Source: JAOUEA01 sp963797635
GTDB lineage: Bacteria; Actinomycetota; UBA4738; HRBIN12
NCBI GenBank assembly: GCA_963797635.1
Contig: CAWCPZ010000011.1
Coordinates: 1 to 64,000, forward strand
Length of the DNA: 64,000 nt
Direction of reading: 5' to 3'
A program made the position numbers and the translations under genes. Positions 17,266 to 26,073 of this stretch are shown here, piece by piece (within the stretch, counting starts at the first letter, position 1; each line of letters starts with the position of its first letter). The notes beneath the pieces were generated by a model. The model had not been told where the DNA came from. It saw only the letters and a program-made list of their open reading frames with translations, and did not search any database.

Positions 17266-18180
17266 TTACGGGATCGCCGGGAGCAGGTCGCTGACGTCCG
17301 TGACGTCGCCGTCCTTCGGGATCGGCAGATGCATCGCGATGCCGTACTCGGGGATCTCCATCGTCATCTGCATGCCGAAGTCGACGGCCGAGTTGCCGCC
17401 GGACTCCAACGACATGGTCATGCGGCGCAGGAGCCCGTCGCCGTCGACCCACACGTCGACCGGCATCGCACCGTGCCCGAACTGCTTGCGGGCCTGGGCG
17501 ATCGCCTGCTTCAGCTCACCGCGCGTGTCGTCGGGCAGACGGTCGTAGGCGGCGTCGAGGTCGACGGTGCCCGAGTAGTGCGTCGTCTCGACGCCGGCGA
17601 CCTGCTCGGTACCCACCTCCTCGGCATCGGAGATCCCGCGCAGGTACTCGAGCTGCGCCGTGGGGTCGTTCTGACCCTGACTCAGGCTCGCGAGGTCGCT
17701 GAATCCCGGAACCAGTTCGTCCAGGTCCATCGAGATCCAATCGGTGTCCAGGCCCGAGCTCTGCGACAGCATCGGCGACCGCATGTACATCACCGAACCG
17801 TCCAGGATCATCTCCATCTCGAAGTCGCCTTCCACCCCCGGCATGTCCGTGAACCGGTACGTGGCGTGGACCTGCAGCGGGTCGTCGGAGAACTCACCCT
17901 CGCCGGTGGCTTCGATCGTCTGACCTTGCGCGGTGATCGCCATCTCGAAGGTCGCCCGATAGGCGCCCGCGTCCTCGACCTTGGCGGTGACGGCGCGGAT
18001 CAGCGCAACAGGATCGCCACCGTCGCCGGCGTCATGGTTGCCGCCGCCTTGTCCGCCGGGTGCTTGGCCCAGTTCGGGGCCGTCGTCGGAGACGGTGCCC
18101 GATCCCGAGGAGCACGCGGCCAGGATGAGGGCGAACACGGCGAGCACGGACAGGAGGCGAACGATCCGGAAGGGCTTCAT
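17266..18180 (-). CDS. LppX/LprG-like lipoprotein
   Basis: The 304-residue product has a lipoprotein signal with lipobox LAAC followed by SSGSG, then a Gly/Asp-rich linker and a single beta-rich domain. The pattern of paired strands (GEFSDDPLQVHATYRF, GDFEMEMILDGSVMYMRSP, WVDGDGLLRRMTMSLE) matches the LppX/LprAFG family, whose half-barrel carries lipids across the cell wall in mycobacteria. The cargo here is unknown. It converges on the YciI gene with 21 nt between stops. Confidence 0.8.
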   Translation of the reverse strand: MKPFRIVRLLSVLAVFALILAACSSGSGTVSDDGPELGQAPGGQGGGNHDAGDGGDPVALIRAVTAKVEDAGAYRATFEMAITAQGQTIEATGEGEFSDDPLQVHATYRFTDMPGVEGDFEMEMILDGSVMYMRSPMLSQSSGLDTDWISMDLDELVPGFSDLASLSQGQNDPTAQLEYLRGISDAEEVGTEQVAGVETTHYSGTVDLDAAYDRLPDDTRGELKQAIAQARKQFGHGAMPVDVWVDGDGLLRRMTMSLESGGNSAVDFGMQMTMEIPEYGIAMHLPIPKDGDVTDVSDLLPAIP

Positions 18181-18276
18181 ACAAGGGGTATCGTCCGCGC
18201 GCGCCCGAAACGTGAATCGCCGAACGGCGGATATCCGGATACGAAACCGACGACGAAGCCTACGACGAAGCCAAGA

Positions 18277-18318
18277 CGAAGGAGGCCCGGCGCATGGTGC
18301 GCCGGACCTCTGCTTCGT
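18277..18318 (-). terminator. Terminator after cold-shock gene
   Basis: An imperfect stem (AGGCCCGGCGCA with TGCGCCGGACCT, one mismatch) lies 25-65 nt downstream of the minus-strand cold-shock gene. It is flanked by GACGAAG on one side and CTTCGT on the other, which extend the symmetry. Short ACGACGAAGCC repeats precede it. Confidence 0.6.
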
Positions 18319-18342
18319 ACTGGTAGGAGCTTCCGTCTGCGG

Positions 18343-18546
18343 CTAGACGCCGCGGACGTTCGCAGCCTGGGGACCCTTCTGGCCCTGGGTCACGTCGAAC
18401 TCGACTTTCTGACCCTCTTCCAGGTTGCGGTAGCCCTCGCCCGAGATGGCACTGAAGTGCACGAACACGTCAGCGCTGCCATCCTCGGGAGTGATGAATC
18501 CGAACCCCTTCTCGGGGTTGAACCACTTCACGGTACCGGTTGCCAT
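18343..18546 (-). CDS. cspA: Cold-shock protein
   Basis: The 67-residue product is a complete cold-shock domain. RNP1 (GFGFI) and RNP2 (VFVHF) bind single-stranded RNA, and the C-terminal GPQAANVR segment is typical. It acts as an RNA chaperone. The ATG at 18546 was preferred over 18552 because AAGGAGGG lies at the correct 7-nt spacing only from the second ATG. A long untranslated leader may exist, but I see no clear promoter in the 160 bases shared with the divergent globin gene. Confidence 0.93.
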   Translation of the reverse strand: MATGTVKWFNPEKGFGFITPEDGSADVFVHFSAISGEGYRNLEEGQKVEFDVTQGQKGPQAANVRGV

Positions 18547-18717
18547 TGGCATTCCCTCCTTCCTTCGCCGTCCGAGCCTTGGAGCTGCTCTTCAGGCGCC
18601 GGCGTGACATCCGCCGGTGTGAGGGAACTGCTCGTAAGCGAACTTCGATCGGTACCCTCGCGCCACACGCTACCAGGAAGCGATGACGCGGGCGGGACGT
18701 TCGTACACTGCCGAGTC

Positions 18718-19104
18718 GTGGCGGACACCCAGCAGACCCTGTACGAGGCCGTCGGCGGCATGGCGTTCTTCGAGCGACTGGTCGACCGGTTCTACGAGGG
18801 CGTGGCCGCCGATCCGGTGCTCCTGCGCCTCTATCCGGAGCAGGAAGACCTCGCGCCGGCGAGGCATCGACTGACGCTGTTCCTGGCCCAGTACTGGGGC
18901 GGACCGAGCACGTACAACGACGAACGCGGGCATCCGCGCCTGCGGATGCGCCACGCGCCGTTCGCGATCGGTCCGGAGGAGCGCGACCACTGGCTCGTGG
19001 CGATGCGCGCCGCGATCGCCTCGATGGACCCACCGGAGCCGGTCGCCCAGGCCCTGCACGAGTACTTCGACATGGCGGCCGAGAGCATGCGCAACCGGTT
19101 CTGA
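18718..19104 (+). CDS. glbO: Group II truncated haemoglobin
   Basis: The 128-residue product has the trHbO/group II signature: FYEGVAADPVLLRLYPEQ, LFLAQYWGGPSTY, RMRHAPFAIG with the proximal heme His, and W in ERDHWLVAM at the G8 position. Such globins bind O2 or NO and take part in NO or peroxide detoxification or O2 supply to respiration. The GTG start follows TACACT (18704-18709) by 8 nt with no ribosome site, so the transcript is probably leaderless. The frame upstream of it is a shadow. Confidence 0.9.
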   Translation: MADTQQTLYEAVGGMAFFERLVDRFYEGVAADPVLLRLYPEQEDLAPARHRLTLFLAQYWGGPSTYNDERGHPRLRMRHAPFAIGPEERDHWLVAMRAAIASMDPPEPVAQALHEYFDMAAESMRNRF

Positions 19105-19114
19105 CGCTCGCGAG

Positions 19115-20086
19115 CTAGGTGTAGCGAACCCGCGGGTCGAGGGCGGCGTAGGCGACATCCACCACCAGGTTCGCCACGGCGATGAACAACGCCCCGAGCA
19201 CGGTCACCCCCATCACCATGGGGAAGTCGTTCGTCGAGATCGACGTGACGGCGAGCTGCCCCACCCCCGGCAGTCCGAACAGCGTCTCGACGATGAACAG
19301 CCCGCCCAGCAACGTCCCCAGGTCGATGCCGAGCATCGTGACGACCGGCGTGAGCGCGCCGCGCAGCCCATGGCGATAGATCACGCGTCGCTCCGGCAGG
19401 CCCTTGGCTCGTGCGGTCCGGATGTAGTCCTCGTGCATCGTCTCGATCACGTTGCTGCGAACCATCCGCGCGTAGAACGCGGCGTAGCCCACGGCCACGG
19501 TGATCCACGGCAAGAGGAACCGGCCGTCCAGGACCGATCCCCATACGCCGACGCCGATCTCCATCCCGCTGGGCGGCGCCCATCCCAGCCGGAACCAGAA
19601 GATGTAGAGCAGCAACTGGCCGAGCCAGAAGACCGGGATCGACACACCCATGATCGCCACCAGCATCGAGAAGCGACTGATCGAGGACTTGCGCCGAACG
19701 CCGGCGGCGATCCCCACCGGGATGCCGATCAGCAGCCAGAGGGCCGCCCCTCCCAACGCCAGCGCGACCGTGACCGGCAGCCGGCGGGCGATCTCCTCGC
19801 GGACGGGGATGAAGTTGCCGTAGCTGTAGTAGACGTCCTCGGACAGGAACAGCCCGGGGAAGGGGATCAGGCCCTTCGCGAAGCGGCCGTACTGCACCCA
19901 CAACGGTTGGTCGAGTCCGAACGCCTTCCGGGCGTTCTCGATCTGCTCGGGTGTCGAGGACTTCCCCGTGGCCCGCCGAGCGGGGTCGCCGCTCGGCAGT
20001 TTCACGAAGATCAGGAAGGTCAGGAGCGAGACCACGAACAGCACCAGGACGGTGAAGCCGATCCGCCGGATCAGGTACCTGCCCAT
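19115..20086 (-). CDS. DppB/OppB-type ABC peptide permease subunit, lone
   Basis: The 323-residue product has six membrane helices and begins MGRYLIRRIGFTVLVLFVV, as DppB/OppB proteins do. It carries the EAA-loop equivalent DYIRTARAKGLPERRVIYRHGLRGA. The family forms the channel for di- or oligopeptides or nickel with a partner permease, two ATPases and a binding protein. None of those partners is nearby, so they must be encoded elsewhere if the system works. The ATG follows TAGCCT (20096-20101) by 9 nt, with no ribosome site, so it is probably leaderless. Confidence 0.88.
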   Translation of the reverse strand: MGRYLIRRIGFTVLVLFVVSLLTFLIFVKLPSGDPARRATGKSSTPEQIENARKAFGLDQPLWVQYGRFAKGLIPFPGLFLSEDVYYSYGNFIPVREEIARRLPVTVALALGGAALWLLIGIPVGIAAGVRRKSSISRFSMLVAIMGVSIPVFWLGQLLLYIFWFRLGWAPPSGMEIGVGVWGSVLDGRFLLPWITVAVGYAAFYARMVRSNVIETMHEDYIRTARAKGLPERRVIYRHGLRGALTPVVTMLGIDLGTLLGGLFIVETLFGLPGVGQLAVTSISTNDFPMVMGVTVLGALFIAVANLVVDVAYAALDPRVRYT

Positions 20087-20196
20087 CGCCCCGGCAGGCT
20101 AGGTCGCCGTTCCGCCGAAGGCTCCCGGTTCCTTGCCCTCCAACGCGTCCAGGGGCGAACAGGGGCAAGGGACCGACAGCGGCTGAACCTACGCGG

Positions 20197-20219
20197 TATG
20201 ATTTGAGCAGATGCTCAAA
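20197..20219 (+). promoter_or_regulatory. Leaderless promoter with perfect operator palindrome
   Basis: TATGAT at 20197-20202 is a good -10, with CCGACA about 18 nt upstream as a weak -35. Immediately downstream, TTTGAGCA and TGCTCAAA (20202-20209 and 20212-20219) form a perfect 8-bp palindrome with a 2-nt centre. The palindrome covers the predicted transcription start and the first codons of the DUF2071 gene, so a dimeric repressor bound here would block initiation. No regulator gene is adjacent. Confidence 0.55.
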
Positions 20220-21062
20220 GCGAGCGCTCAGTCGGGCCCGGGATCGAAGGAGTCCGACGGTCGAACGGAGGCGAGCGGTATGCAGCCGCAAGGAACCGTC
20301 GCATGGGACACGGCCGACGAACCGACGATCGAGCCACCGGAACCGATCGAACGCCCCGTGATGCTCCAGCGGTGGGACGACCTCACCTTCCTGCACTGGC
20401 CCTATGCCCCGGAAACCGTGGCCCAGCTCCTGCCTCCGGGCCTGCAGGTCGACACGATCGACGGGGCGGCCTGGGTGGGGGTGGTGCCGTTCCGGCTGAC
20501 GATCCGAGCGCCCGGGATGCCGGCCCTCCCGTGGGCCGGACGATTCGCCGAGGTGAACGTCCGGACCTATGTCCGCGGCCCCGACGGCCGTCGGGGCATC
20601 TGGTTCCTCTCGCTGGATGCCGCGCGGCTCGGTGGCGTGCTGCTGGCCCGGCAGACCTACCGCATCCCGTACGTGTGGGCCCGCACCACGGTCGAGCGGC
20701 GGGGATCGCAGGTTCGCTATCGGAGCCGTCGTCGCTGGCCGGGACCCCGTGGCGCATCGCTGGCGCTGCAGGTGCGGCTCGGCGATACGCTGGACGCTCG
20801 TGACCTGAACGACCTGGAACGGTTCCTCATCTGCCGGTGGCGCCTCTACAGCCCCGGCCCGGCGACCTTGCCGGCGCGAGGGGTGCCGCTGCTGGCCACC
20901 CAGGTCGAGCACCCGGCCTGGCCGCTCCGTCGCGCCGTGGTCGAGTCGTTGCACGAGCGTCTGGTCGCCGCGACAGGGCTGCCGTCGCCGACGGGACCGC
21001 CACTCGTGCATGCCTCACCAGGGGTCGCGGTGCGGTTCGGCGCACGCCGCCAGGTCCCATGA
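20211..21062 (+). CDS. DUF2071 (YqjF-like) protein
   Basis: The conserved part begins RPVMLQRWDDLTFLHWPYAPETVAQLLPPGLQVDT, then VGVVPFRLTIRAPGMPALPWAGRFAEVNVRTYVRGPDGRRGIWF in separate strands, the standard DUF2071/YqjF pattern related to acetoacetate-decarboxylase-like folds. The function of the family is unknown. Start 20211 lies 8 nt after a TATGAT -10 and fits a leaderless mRNA; an internal ATG at 20281 would start MQPQGTV and is the alternative. It is divergent from the lone permease gene. Confidence 0.8.
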   Translation: MLKASAQSGPGSKESDGRTEASGMQPQGTVAWDTADEPTIEPPEPIERPVMLQRWDDLTFLHWPYAPETVAQLLPPGLQVDTIDGAAWVGVVPFRLTIRAPGMPALPWAGRFAEVNVRTYVRGPDGRRGIWFLSLDAARLGGVLLARQTYRIPYVWARTTVERRGSQVRYRSRRRWPGPRGASLALQVRLGDTLDARDLNDLERFLICRWRLYSPGPATLPARGVPLLATQVEHPAWPLRRAVVESLHERLVAATGLPSPTGPPLVHASPGVAVRFGARRQVP

Positions 21063-21075
21063 TGCTCGCGCACCT

Positions 21076-21354
21076 TCACACGGCGTCGCGTGAGCCCTTG
21101 AAGACCCCTCGGCCGCGACCCAACACGCCCAGGTCGACCAACAGGCCGAGGATCGTGAGCGCCGCGCCCCATCCGGTGAACCCGTCGAGCTCCTGCACCG
21201 CGACCGCGTAACACAGGGTGGTGGTCGGCAGGATGAAGAAGCCGATCAACGGCCACACCCACGTGCCGTAGGCCTCGCTGAGGTAGTCGGAGAACAGCCA
21301 CAGCAGCACCATGATGAACCGCGGCATCAGCAGTCCGAACAGCGCGACGATCAT
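21076..21354 (-). CDS. Small membrane protein downstream of surf1
   Basis: The 92-residue product has three hydrophobic helices (MIVALFGLLMPRFIMVLLWL, VWPLIGFFILPTTTLCYAV and ALTILGLLVDLGVL) and a basic tail. Its start overlaps the SURF1 stop (ATGA), so the two are translationally coupled. This pairing suggests a membrane role connected to respiration, but I do not know a characterised relative. Confidence 0.75.
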   Translation of the reverse strand: MIVALFGLLMPRFIMVLLWLFSDYLSEAYGTWVWPLIGFFILPTTTLCYAVAVQELDGFTGWGAALTILGLLVDLGVLGRGRGVFKGSRDAV

Positions 21355-22142
21355 GCTCCGTCCATCCCCTCGGGGTCTTCGGGTGATCCCGCCTCAGTCT
21401 GCGTGGTGGATCCGCGTCGGTCCAGGGCCTCCCGTCGCACCAGGATCACCCAGCCGACCAGCGCGATCGTGCCGAAGGCGAACCATTGGAACGCGTACCC
21501 GAGGTGAGGGCCGTCGGTGAGTTCGGGCGGCGGTTCCGGGACCGGCAGGTCGCCCTGCTCGGGATGCTGGGTGCGCAGGGTCACGTACATCGGCAGCAAC
21601 TCGTAGGGCACCTGCTCCTGCAGGGCCTCGAGGTCGACACGAGAGAGCACCGTGATGCGCCCGTCGTCGCGTTGGACGGCGGGGCTCTCCTCGAGATGCG
21701 TGCCGGCGCCCAACAGCCCGGTGATCTCGACCGTCCCGCCGGGAGGGGCCGACGCCGCGATCGGCGGATACGTGGGCTCGAACGGCACCCAGCCTCGGTC
21801 GACGATCACCGCCCTTCCGTCATCGAGGATGAGCGGGGTGAGCACATGGTTGCCGGGCCTGCCGTCGAGCGGCCGGCCGTACAGGACCGTCTCCTCGGCG
21901 GCGTCGTAGCGTCCGGTGGCGCTCACCTGCCGGAACGAGAGGGGGCCTTCGGGGGGAGCCGCCAGGAGCGACTCGATCGGTTCGGGCGCCTGGGTCATCC
22001 CCGCACGGAAGAGGTCGTTGTAGTAGCGACGACCGTCCAGCCGGTCGAGTTGCCAGAACGCGAGCCGGAAACACACACCCGCGACCACCACCGCGAACAC
22101 CGTGAAGGCGATCCACCGTGGCTTCACCAGGAATCGCAGCAT
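21351..22142 (-). CDS. SURF1-family cytochrome oxidase assembly protein
   Basis: The product has a first helix (FTVFAVVVAGVCFRLAFWQLDRL), the SURF1 periplasmic domain with GRYD, PGNHVLTPLILDDGRAVIVDRGW, and a second helix near the C-terminus (YAFQWFAFGTIALVGWVIL). SURF1 helps insert heme a into cytochrome c oxidase. I prefer the ATG at 22142 (MLRFLVKPRW) over 22154, because TATGCT at 22150-22155 is a -10 placed 7 nt before it; the upstream ATG lies inside that hexamer. It would be leaderless. The oxidase genes are not in the window. Confidence 0.88.
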   Translation of the reverse strand: MLRFLVKPRWIAFTVFAVVVAGVCFRLAFWQLDRLDGRRYYNDLFRAGMTQAPEPIESLLAAPPEGPLSFRQVSATGRYDAAEETVLYGRPLDGRPGNHVLTPLILDDGRAVIVDRGWVPFEPTYPPIAASAPPGGTVEITGLLGAGTHLEESPAVQRDDGRITVLSRVDLEALQEQVPYELLPMYVTLRTQHPEQGDLPVPEPPPELTDGPHLGYAFQWFAFGTIALVGWVILVRREALDRRGSTTQTEAGSPEDPEGMDGA

Positions 22143-22195
22143 CGCAACGAGCATAGTGGCGACCCTCGCGCTGGCCGCCGGAGATCGCCGGAGGG

Positions 22196-22975
22196 CTAGG
22201 GGCCCTTGTCCTCCTGGATCGTGTTGCCGCCGTCGACCACGAGCGATTGGCCGGTGACGTAGCTCGCTCGATCCGAGGCGAGGAACGCCACGACCTCGGC
22301 GATCTCCTCAGGCGTTCCCGAGCGCCCGATCGGGGTGAAGCGTCCGGCGTCTGCTTCGTCGGGGACCTGGGAACCGCTGGCGATCCACCCGGGTGCGACC
22401 GAGTTCGCCGTGATCCCGTGCGGCCCGAGTTCGAGGGCGAGGCCCCGCATCAGACCGTCCATGCCGGCCTTGGCGGCGCCGTAGCCCGTGGAGCCGGGGT
22501 TCGTGACGAACGGACCCGTCACCGACGACACCATCACGATCCTGCCCCAGCCGCGCTCGATCATGCCCGGCACGACGGGCTTGGTCACGTTGTAGGCGGT
22601 GTGCAGGTTCATCGCGATGTCCAGATCCCAGTCGGCATCGTTCATGTCGATGAAGTCGAGGAAGTTCTCGCCGTCCATGCCCACGTTCACCATGCCGGCG
22701 TTGTTGACCACGATGTCGATACGTCCGAAGAGCTGCTGCACCTCCGCGACCATGCGCCGGGCCTGTGATCGGTCTGTGAGGTCGGCGATGAACCCCGCAG
22801 CGTCGGCGCCGTCGCCGTGGAGCGTGGCGGCGCGTTCGTGGATCCGGTCGGTGGTGGAGGCGACGGCGACCGAGGCGCCCTCCCGGGCGAGCACCCGTGC
22901 GCACGCGAACCCGATCCCCGTGGGGCTGCCCGCCCCGGTGACCAGCGCCACCTTGTCCTGGGACTCTCCGTGCAT
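22196..22975 (-). CDS. Short-chain dehydrogenase/reductase
   Basis: The 259-residue product has the NAD(P)-binding TGAGSPTGIG motif, a variant of TGxxxGIG, then NNAG, catalytic Ser and YxxxK in TGYGAAKAG, and the C-terminal YVTGQSLVVDGGNT typical of classical SDRs such as FabG-like enzymes. Coenzyme choice and substrate cannot be told. The ATG follows TAGGCT (22985-22990) by 9 nt with no ribosome site, hence probably leaderless. Confidence 0.9.
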   Translation of the reverse strand: MHGESQDKVALVTGAGSPTGIGFACARVLAREGASVAVASTTDRIHERAATLHGDGADAAGFIADLTDRSQARRMVAEVQQLFGRIDIVVNNAGMVNVGMDGENFLDFIDMNDADWDLDIAMNLHTAYNVTKPVVPGMIERGWGRIVMVSSVTGPFVTNPGSTGYGAAKAGMDGLMRGLALELGPHGITANSVAPGWIASGSQVPDEADAGRFTPIGRSGTPEEIAEVVAFLASDRASYVTGQSLVVDGGNTIQEDKGP

Positions 22976-23113
22976 GAGGCGAGAAGCCTACCGGGAGCGA
23001 CCATCGGGCGGCTCAACTTTCCGCCCGGTTCGTGCCGATACACCACCCAAGACGGCGCGAGGGGCCGCCCGCATCGGAGCGGGCGGTCCGCGCGACGGTG
23101 ATTGGGGGACCAG

Positions 23114-23323
23114 ATGTTCCTGAGACAGTTCGTACGGGCTCAGGTCTGGATGACGGAGCGTCGCACCCGGCTGCTGGAGGATCGGGGCGCGACGGCCGTC
23201 GAGTATGCGTTGATGCTGGCGTTGATCGCCATGGTGATCTTCGCCGCGGTGATGTTCCTCGGCTCCCAGACCGATGGGCAGTTCGAGAAGGTCGGAGACT
23301 GCTTCCCGCCGACCACCTGCTAG
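23114..23323 (+). CDS. Flp/Fap-type IVb pilin
   Basis: The 69-residue product carries the pilin signature RGATAVEYALMLALIAMVIFAAVMFLG: a prepilin-peptidase site (G before ATAVEY, with the +5 Glu) and a hydrophobic assembly helix. It ends with two cysteines. The ATG at 23114 follows GGGGGA; a TTG four codons upstream is possible. Flp pilins build thin adhesive pili through Tad machinery, which is not present here apart from the TadG-like gene at 8966. Confidence 0.9.
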   Translation: MFLRQFVRAQVWMTERRTRLLEDRGATAVEYALMLALIAMVIFAAVMFLGSQTDGQFEKVGDCFPPTTC

Positions 23324-23369
23324 GACCGCACCACGCGGACGAAGCGGCATCGGCTAGGCTTCGCCTGCC

Positions 23370-24074
23370 ATGACGACGGTTCGCCTGCTCGCACTGCAAG
23401 AGGTCGATACGACGATCGATCGATTGAGCACGCGTCGCGCGGCGCTGGAAGGCGGTGGGGCGCTCGCCGAGGCGCGTGAGCTCGCCGATGCCGCCGAGCA
23501 CCGGCTGGGGGAGTTCGGGCTGAAGCTCGACGAGCTCGGCCGTGACCAGATGCGGTTCGAGCACGAGATCGAATCGATGACCCAGAAGGAGCACGCCGAG
23601 CAGACGCGCCTGTACGACGGTTCGGTCGCCAACGCCAAGGAACTCGAAGCGCTCCAGCACGACATCGAGAACCTGAAGAAGCGCCGGGCCGATCGCGAGG
23701 ACGAACTCCTGGTCGTGCTCGAGCAGCGCGAGGCCCTCGAGGCCGGCGCGGCCGAGGCGCGGGACACGTCCGAGCAGCTCCGTGCCACGGTCGATCAGGT
23801 GGCGGGAGCCTCGGCGCAGGAGCTCGCCGCCATCGTCGCCGAGCTCGAGCAACGGACGGCCGAACGCGCGTCGATCGCCGCCGAGATCGACCCCGAGCTC
23901 CTCGAGCTCTACGAGGACCTTCGCTCCCAGAAGAAGGGCGTGGGCGCCGCGACGTTGGTCGACGGTGTCTGCCAAGGCTGCCACGAGCAGCTCTCCGCGA
24001 TGCAGCTCGACAAGCTCAAGAAGACCGATGGGGTCCGGAGGTGTGAGCACTGCCGGCGGATCCTGGTCTTCTGA
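23370..24074 (+). CDS. Coiled-coil C4 zinc-ribbon protein (DUF164)
   Basis: Residues about 1-190 form a long antiparallel coiled coil rich in Glu, Arg and Ala. Residues about 196-232 are a zinc ribbon with CQGC and CEHC pairs, the layout of the DUF164/C4-type zinc-ribbon family, thought to bind nucleic acid or ribosomes. The ATG lies 9 nt after TAGGCT (23355-23360) with no ribosome site, so the mRNA is probably leaderless. It directly precedes, and is translationally coupled to, an RNase H gene, and rnpB follows, a common actinobacterial order. Confidence 0.88.
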   Translation: MTTVRLLALQEVDTTIDRLSTRRAALEGGGALAEARELADAAEHRLGEFGLKLDELGRDQMRFEHEIESMTQKEHAEQTRLYDGSVANAKELEALQHDIENLKKRRADREDELLVVLEQREALEAGAAEARDTSEQLRATVDQVAGASAQELAAIVAELEQRTAERASIAAEIDPELLELYEDLRSQKKGVGAATLVDGVCQGCHEQLSAMQLDKLKKTDGVRRCEHCRRILVF

Positions 24075-24478
24075 CCGTCTCGTGCGACGGCGCGGCGCGG
24101 GGCAACCCGGGCCCCGCGGGCATCGGGGTGCAGATCACCGATGCGTCCGGTGCCGTCGTGGCCGAGATCGCCGAGGGCCTGGGCGAGACCACGAACAACG
24201 TCGCCGAATACACCGCGGCGATCGAGGGCCTGAAGAAGGCGCACGAGCTCGGCGCCACGCGCGTCCTGTTGCGCTCGGACTCCCAACTGCTGATCAACCA
24301 GCTCACCGGGCGCTACCGGGTCAAGACCCAGCACCTCGTGCCGCTGCATCGGCAGGTGCGTGAGCTCGCGGGCGGGTTCGACGACATCACCTACGAGCAC
24401 GTGCGCCGAGAGCGCAACACCGAGCCCGACCGCCTCGCGAACGAAGGCGTCGACGCGTGGCTCGCCGCTCGCCGCTGA
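24071..24478 (+). CDS. RNase HI-like protein with apparent CTG start
   Basis: The frame gives VSCDGAARGNPGPAGIGV, NNVAEYTAAIEG, LRSDSQLLINQ and EPDRLANEGVDAW, with the four acidic residues of an RNase H active site. Only CTG at 24071 or 24050 can start it; the first ATG/GTG in frame (GTG 24128) would remove the first catalytic Asp. CTG at 24071 overlaps the previous stop as CTGA, exactly where ATGA coupling is expected, so it is either a true CTG start or a misread A. The enzyme cuts RNA in RNA-DNA hybrids; related proteins add a phosphatase domain, absent here. Confidence 0.8.
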   Translation: MTVSCDGAARGNPGPAGIGVQITDASGAVVAEIAEGLGETTNNVAEYTAAIEGLKKAHELGATRVLLRSDSQLLINQLTGRYRVKTQHLVPLHRQVRELAGGFDDITYEHVRRERNTEPDRLANEGVDAWLAARR

Positions 24479-24536
24479 GGCCCCCACTCATCGAAGGCGC
24501 CGCCCGCTGCGGAACCACGACGGGTATCCTCGCCAG

Positions 24537-24936
<400 letters not shown>

Positions 24937-24965
24937 CCGTTCGAGCGCCCGGCCGTGCCCGCGCG

Positions 24966-25955
24966 TCAGCTCGTCGGGGTGCTCACCCTGCTGTCGATCG
25001 CGCGCTGGAACTGCGTGCCGGCGTGGTAGCTGGAACGCACCAGCGGCCCGGCCTCGACGTGGCCGATGCCCATGGCCTCGCCGACGAGGGCGTGGCCGGC
25101 GAACTCGTCGGGGTGGACCCACCGATCGACGGGCAGGTGCATGGCGGTGGGCTGCAGGTACTGGCCCATCGTGAGGATGTCGCAACCGGCTTCCACGAGG
25201 TCGTGCATCGCGGGTTCGATCTCGTCGGGTCGTTCGCCCATCCCCAGGATGAGGTTGGACTTCGTGACCATGTCCGGATGCAGGCGTTTGGCGATCCGGA
25301 GCACGTCGAGGGAACGGTCGTAGCCGAAGGCCGGACGGATCCGGTCGTGCAGCCGGCGGACGGTCTCGAGGTTGTGCGCGAACACGTCGGGCGCGGCGTC
25401 GAGCACGGTCGCGATGTCGGTCTCGCCACCTTTGAAGTCGCTCGGCAGGATCTCGACGCGGCAGCCGGGGACCTCGCGCCGGATCGCGCGGATGCTCGCT
25501 GCCCAGATCCGCGCCCCGCCGTCCGGGAGGTCGTCACGAGCGACGCCGGTGAGCACGACGTAGCGCAGGCCCATGGCGCGGACCGCGTCGGCGATGCGCT
25601 CGGGCTCGCCTTCGTCGACCGGGTCGGGCTTGGCGGTCATCACGTCGCAGAAGCCGCAGCGTCTGGTGCACTTCGAGCCCAGGATCAGGAACGTGGCCTC
25701 CCGGTCTTCCCAGCACTCGTGGATGTTGGGGCACATCGCTTCTTCGCACACGGTGTGGAGCTCGCGCCCGCGCATGATGTCTCGGAGCTCCCCGTAGTTG
25801 GGCCCGGTCTGGAGCCTGACCTTCAACCACGGCGGCTTCCGCTCACCCCTGGCGTTCACGCCGGCCAGCTCGGGGTCGACGCCGGGGCCGTTCGTGACGC
25901 CGACGATCGGCAGATGGAGCCGCCGGCCGGAGGGGTTGTGGTCGCGCTGGGGCAT
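24966..25955 (-). CDS. lipA: Lipoyl synthase
   Basis: The 329-residue product contains both cluster sites: C-x4-C-x5-C in CEEAMCPNIHEC and the radical-SAM C-x3-C-x2-C in CTRRCGFC. It also has the usual lipA blocks YVVLTGVARDDLPDGGA, VEILPSDFKG and SNLILGMGE. The enzyme inserts two sulfurs into the octanoyl arm of lipoyl domains. The ATG at 25955 lies 8 nt after TAGACT (25964-25969), so the mRNA is probably leaderless. The rest of the lipoylation pathway is 27 kb away: lipB at 52165 and the E2/E1/Lpd genes beside it. Confidence 0.94.
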   Translation of the reverse strand: MPQRDHNPSGRRLHLPIVGVTNGPGVDPELAGVNARGERKPPWLKVRLQTGPNYGELRDIMRGRELHTVCEEAMCPNIHECWEDREATFLILGSKCTRRCGFCDVMTAKPDPVDEGEPERIADAVRAMGLRYVVLTGVARDDLPDGGARIWAASIRAIRREVPGCRVEILPSDFKGGETDIATVLDAAPDVFAHNLETVRRLHDRIRPAFGYDRSLDVLRIAKRLHPDMVTKSNLILGMGERPDEIEPAMHDLVEAGCDILTMGQYLQPTAMHLPVDRWVHPDEFAGHALVGEAMGIGHVEAGPLVRSSYHAGTQFQRAIDSRVSTPTS

Positions 25956-26073
25956 GGACCTCGAGTCTAGCCGCGGACCTGCGGAGCGCCCGTGGCTGCG
26001 CGGGAGCTTCCGGTTGCCGGGGTATCCTCGCGCCGTCGGGCGAGCCGCGCCCGACTGAGGTCCGAGGGAGCCG

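Noticed and set aside
18241..18285. Short ACGACGAAGCC tandem repeat
   Set aside because: Only three imperfect copies; it probably just flanks the cold-shock gene terminator.
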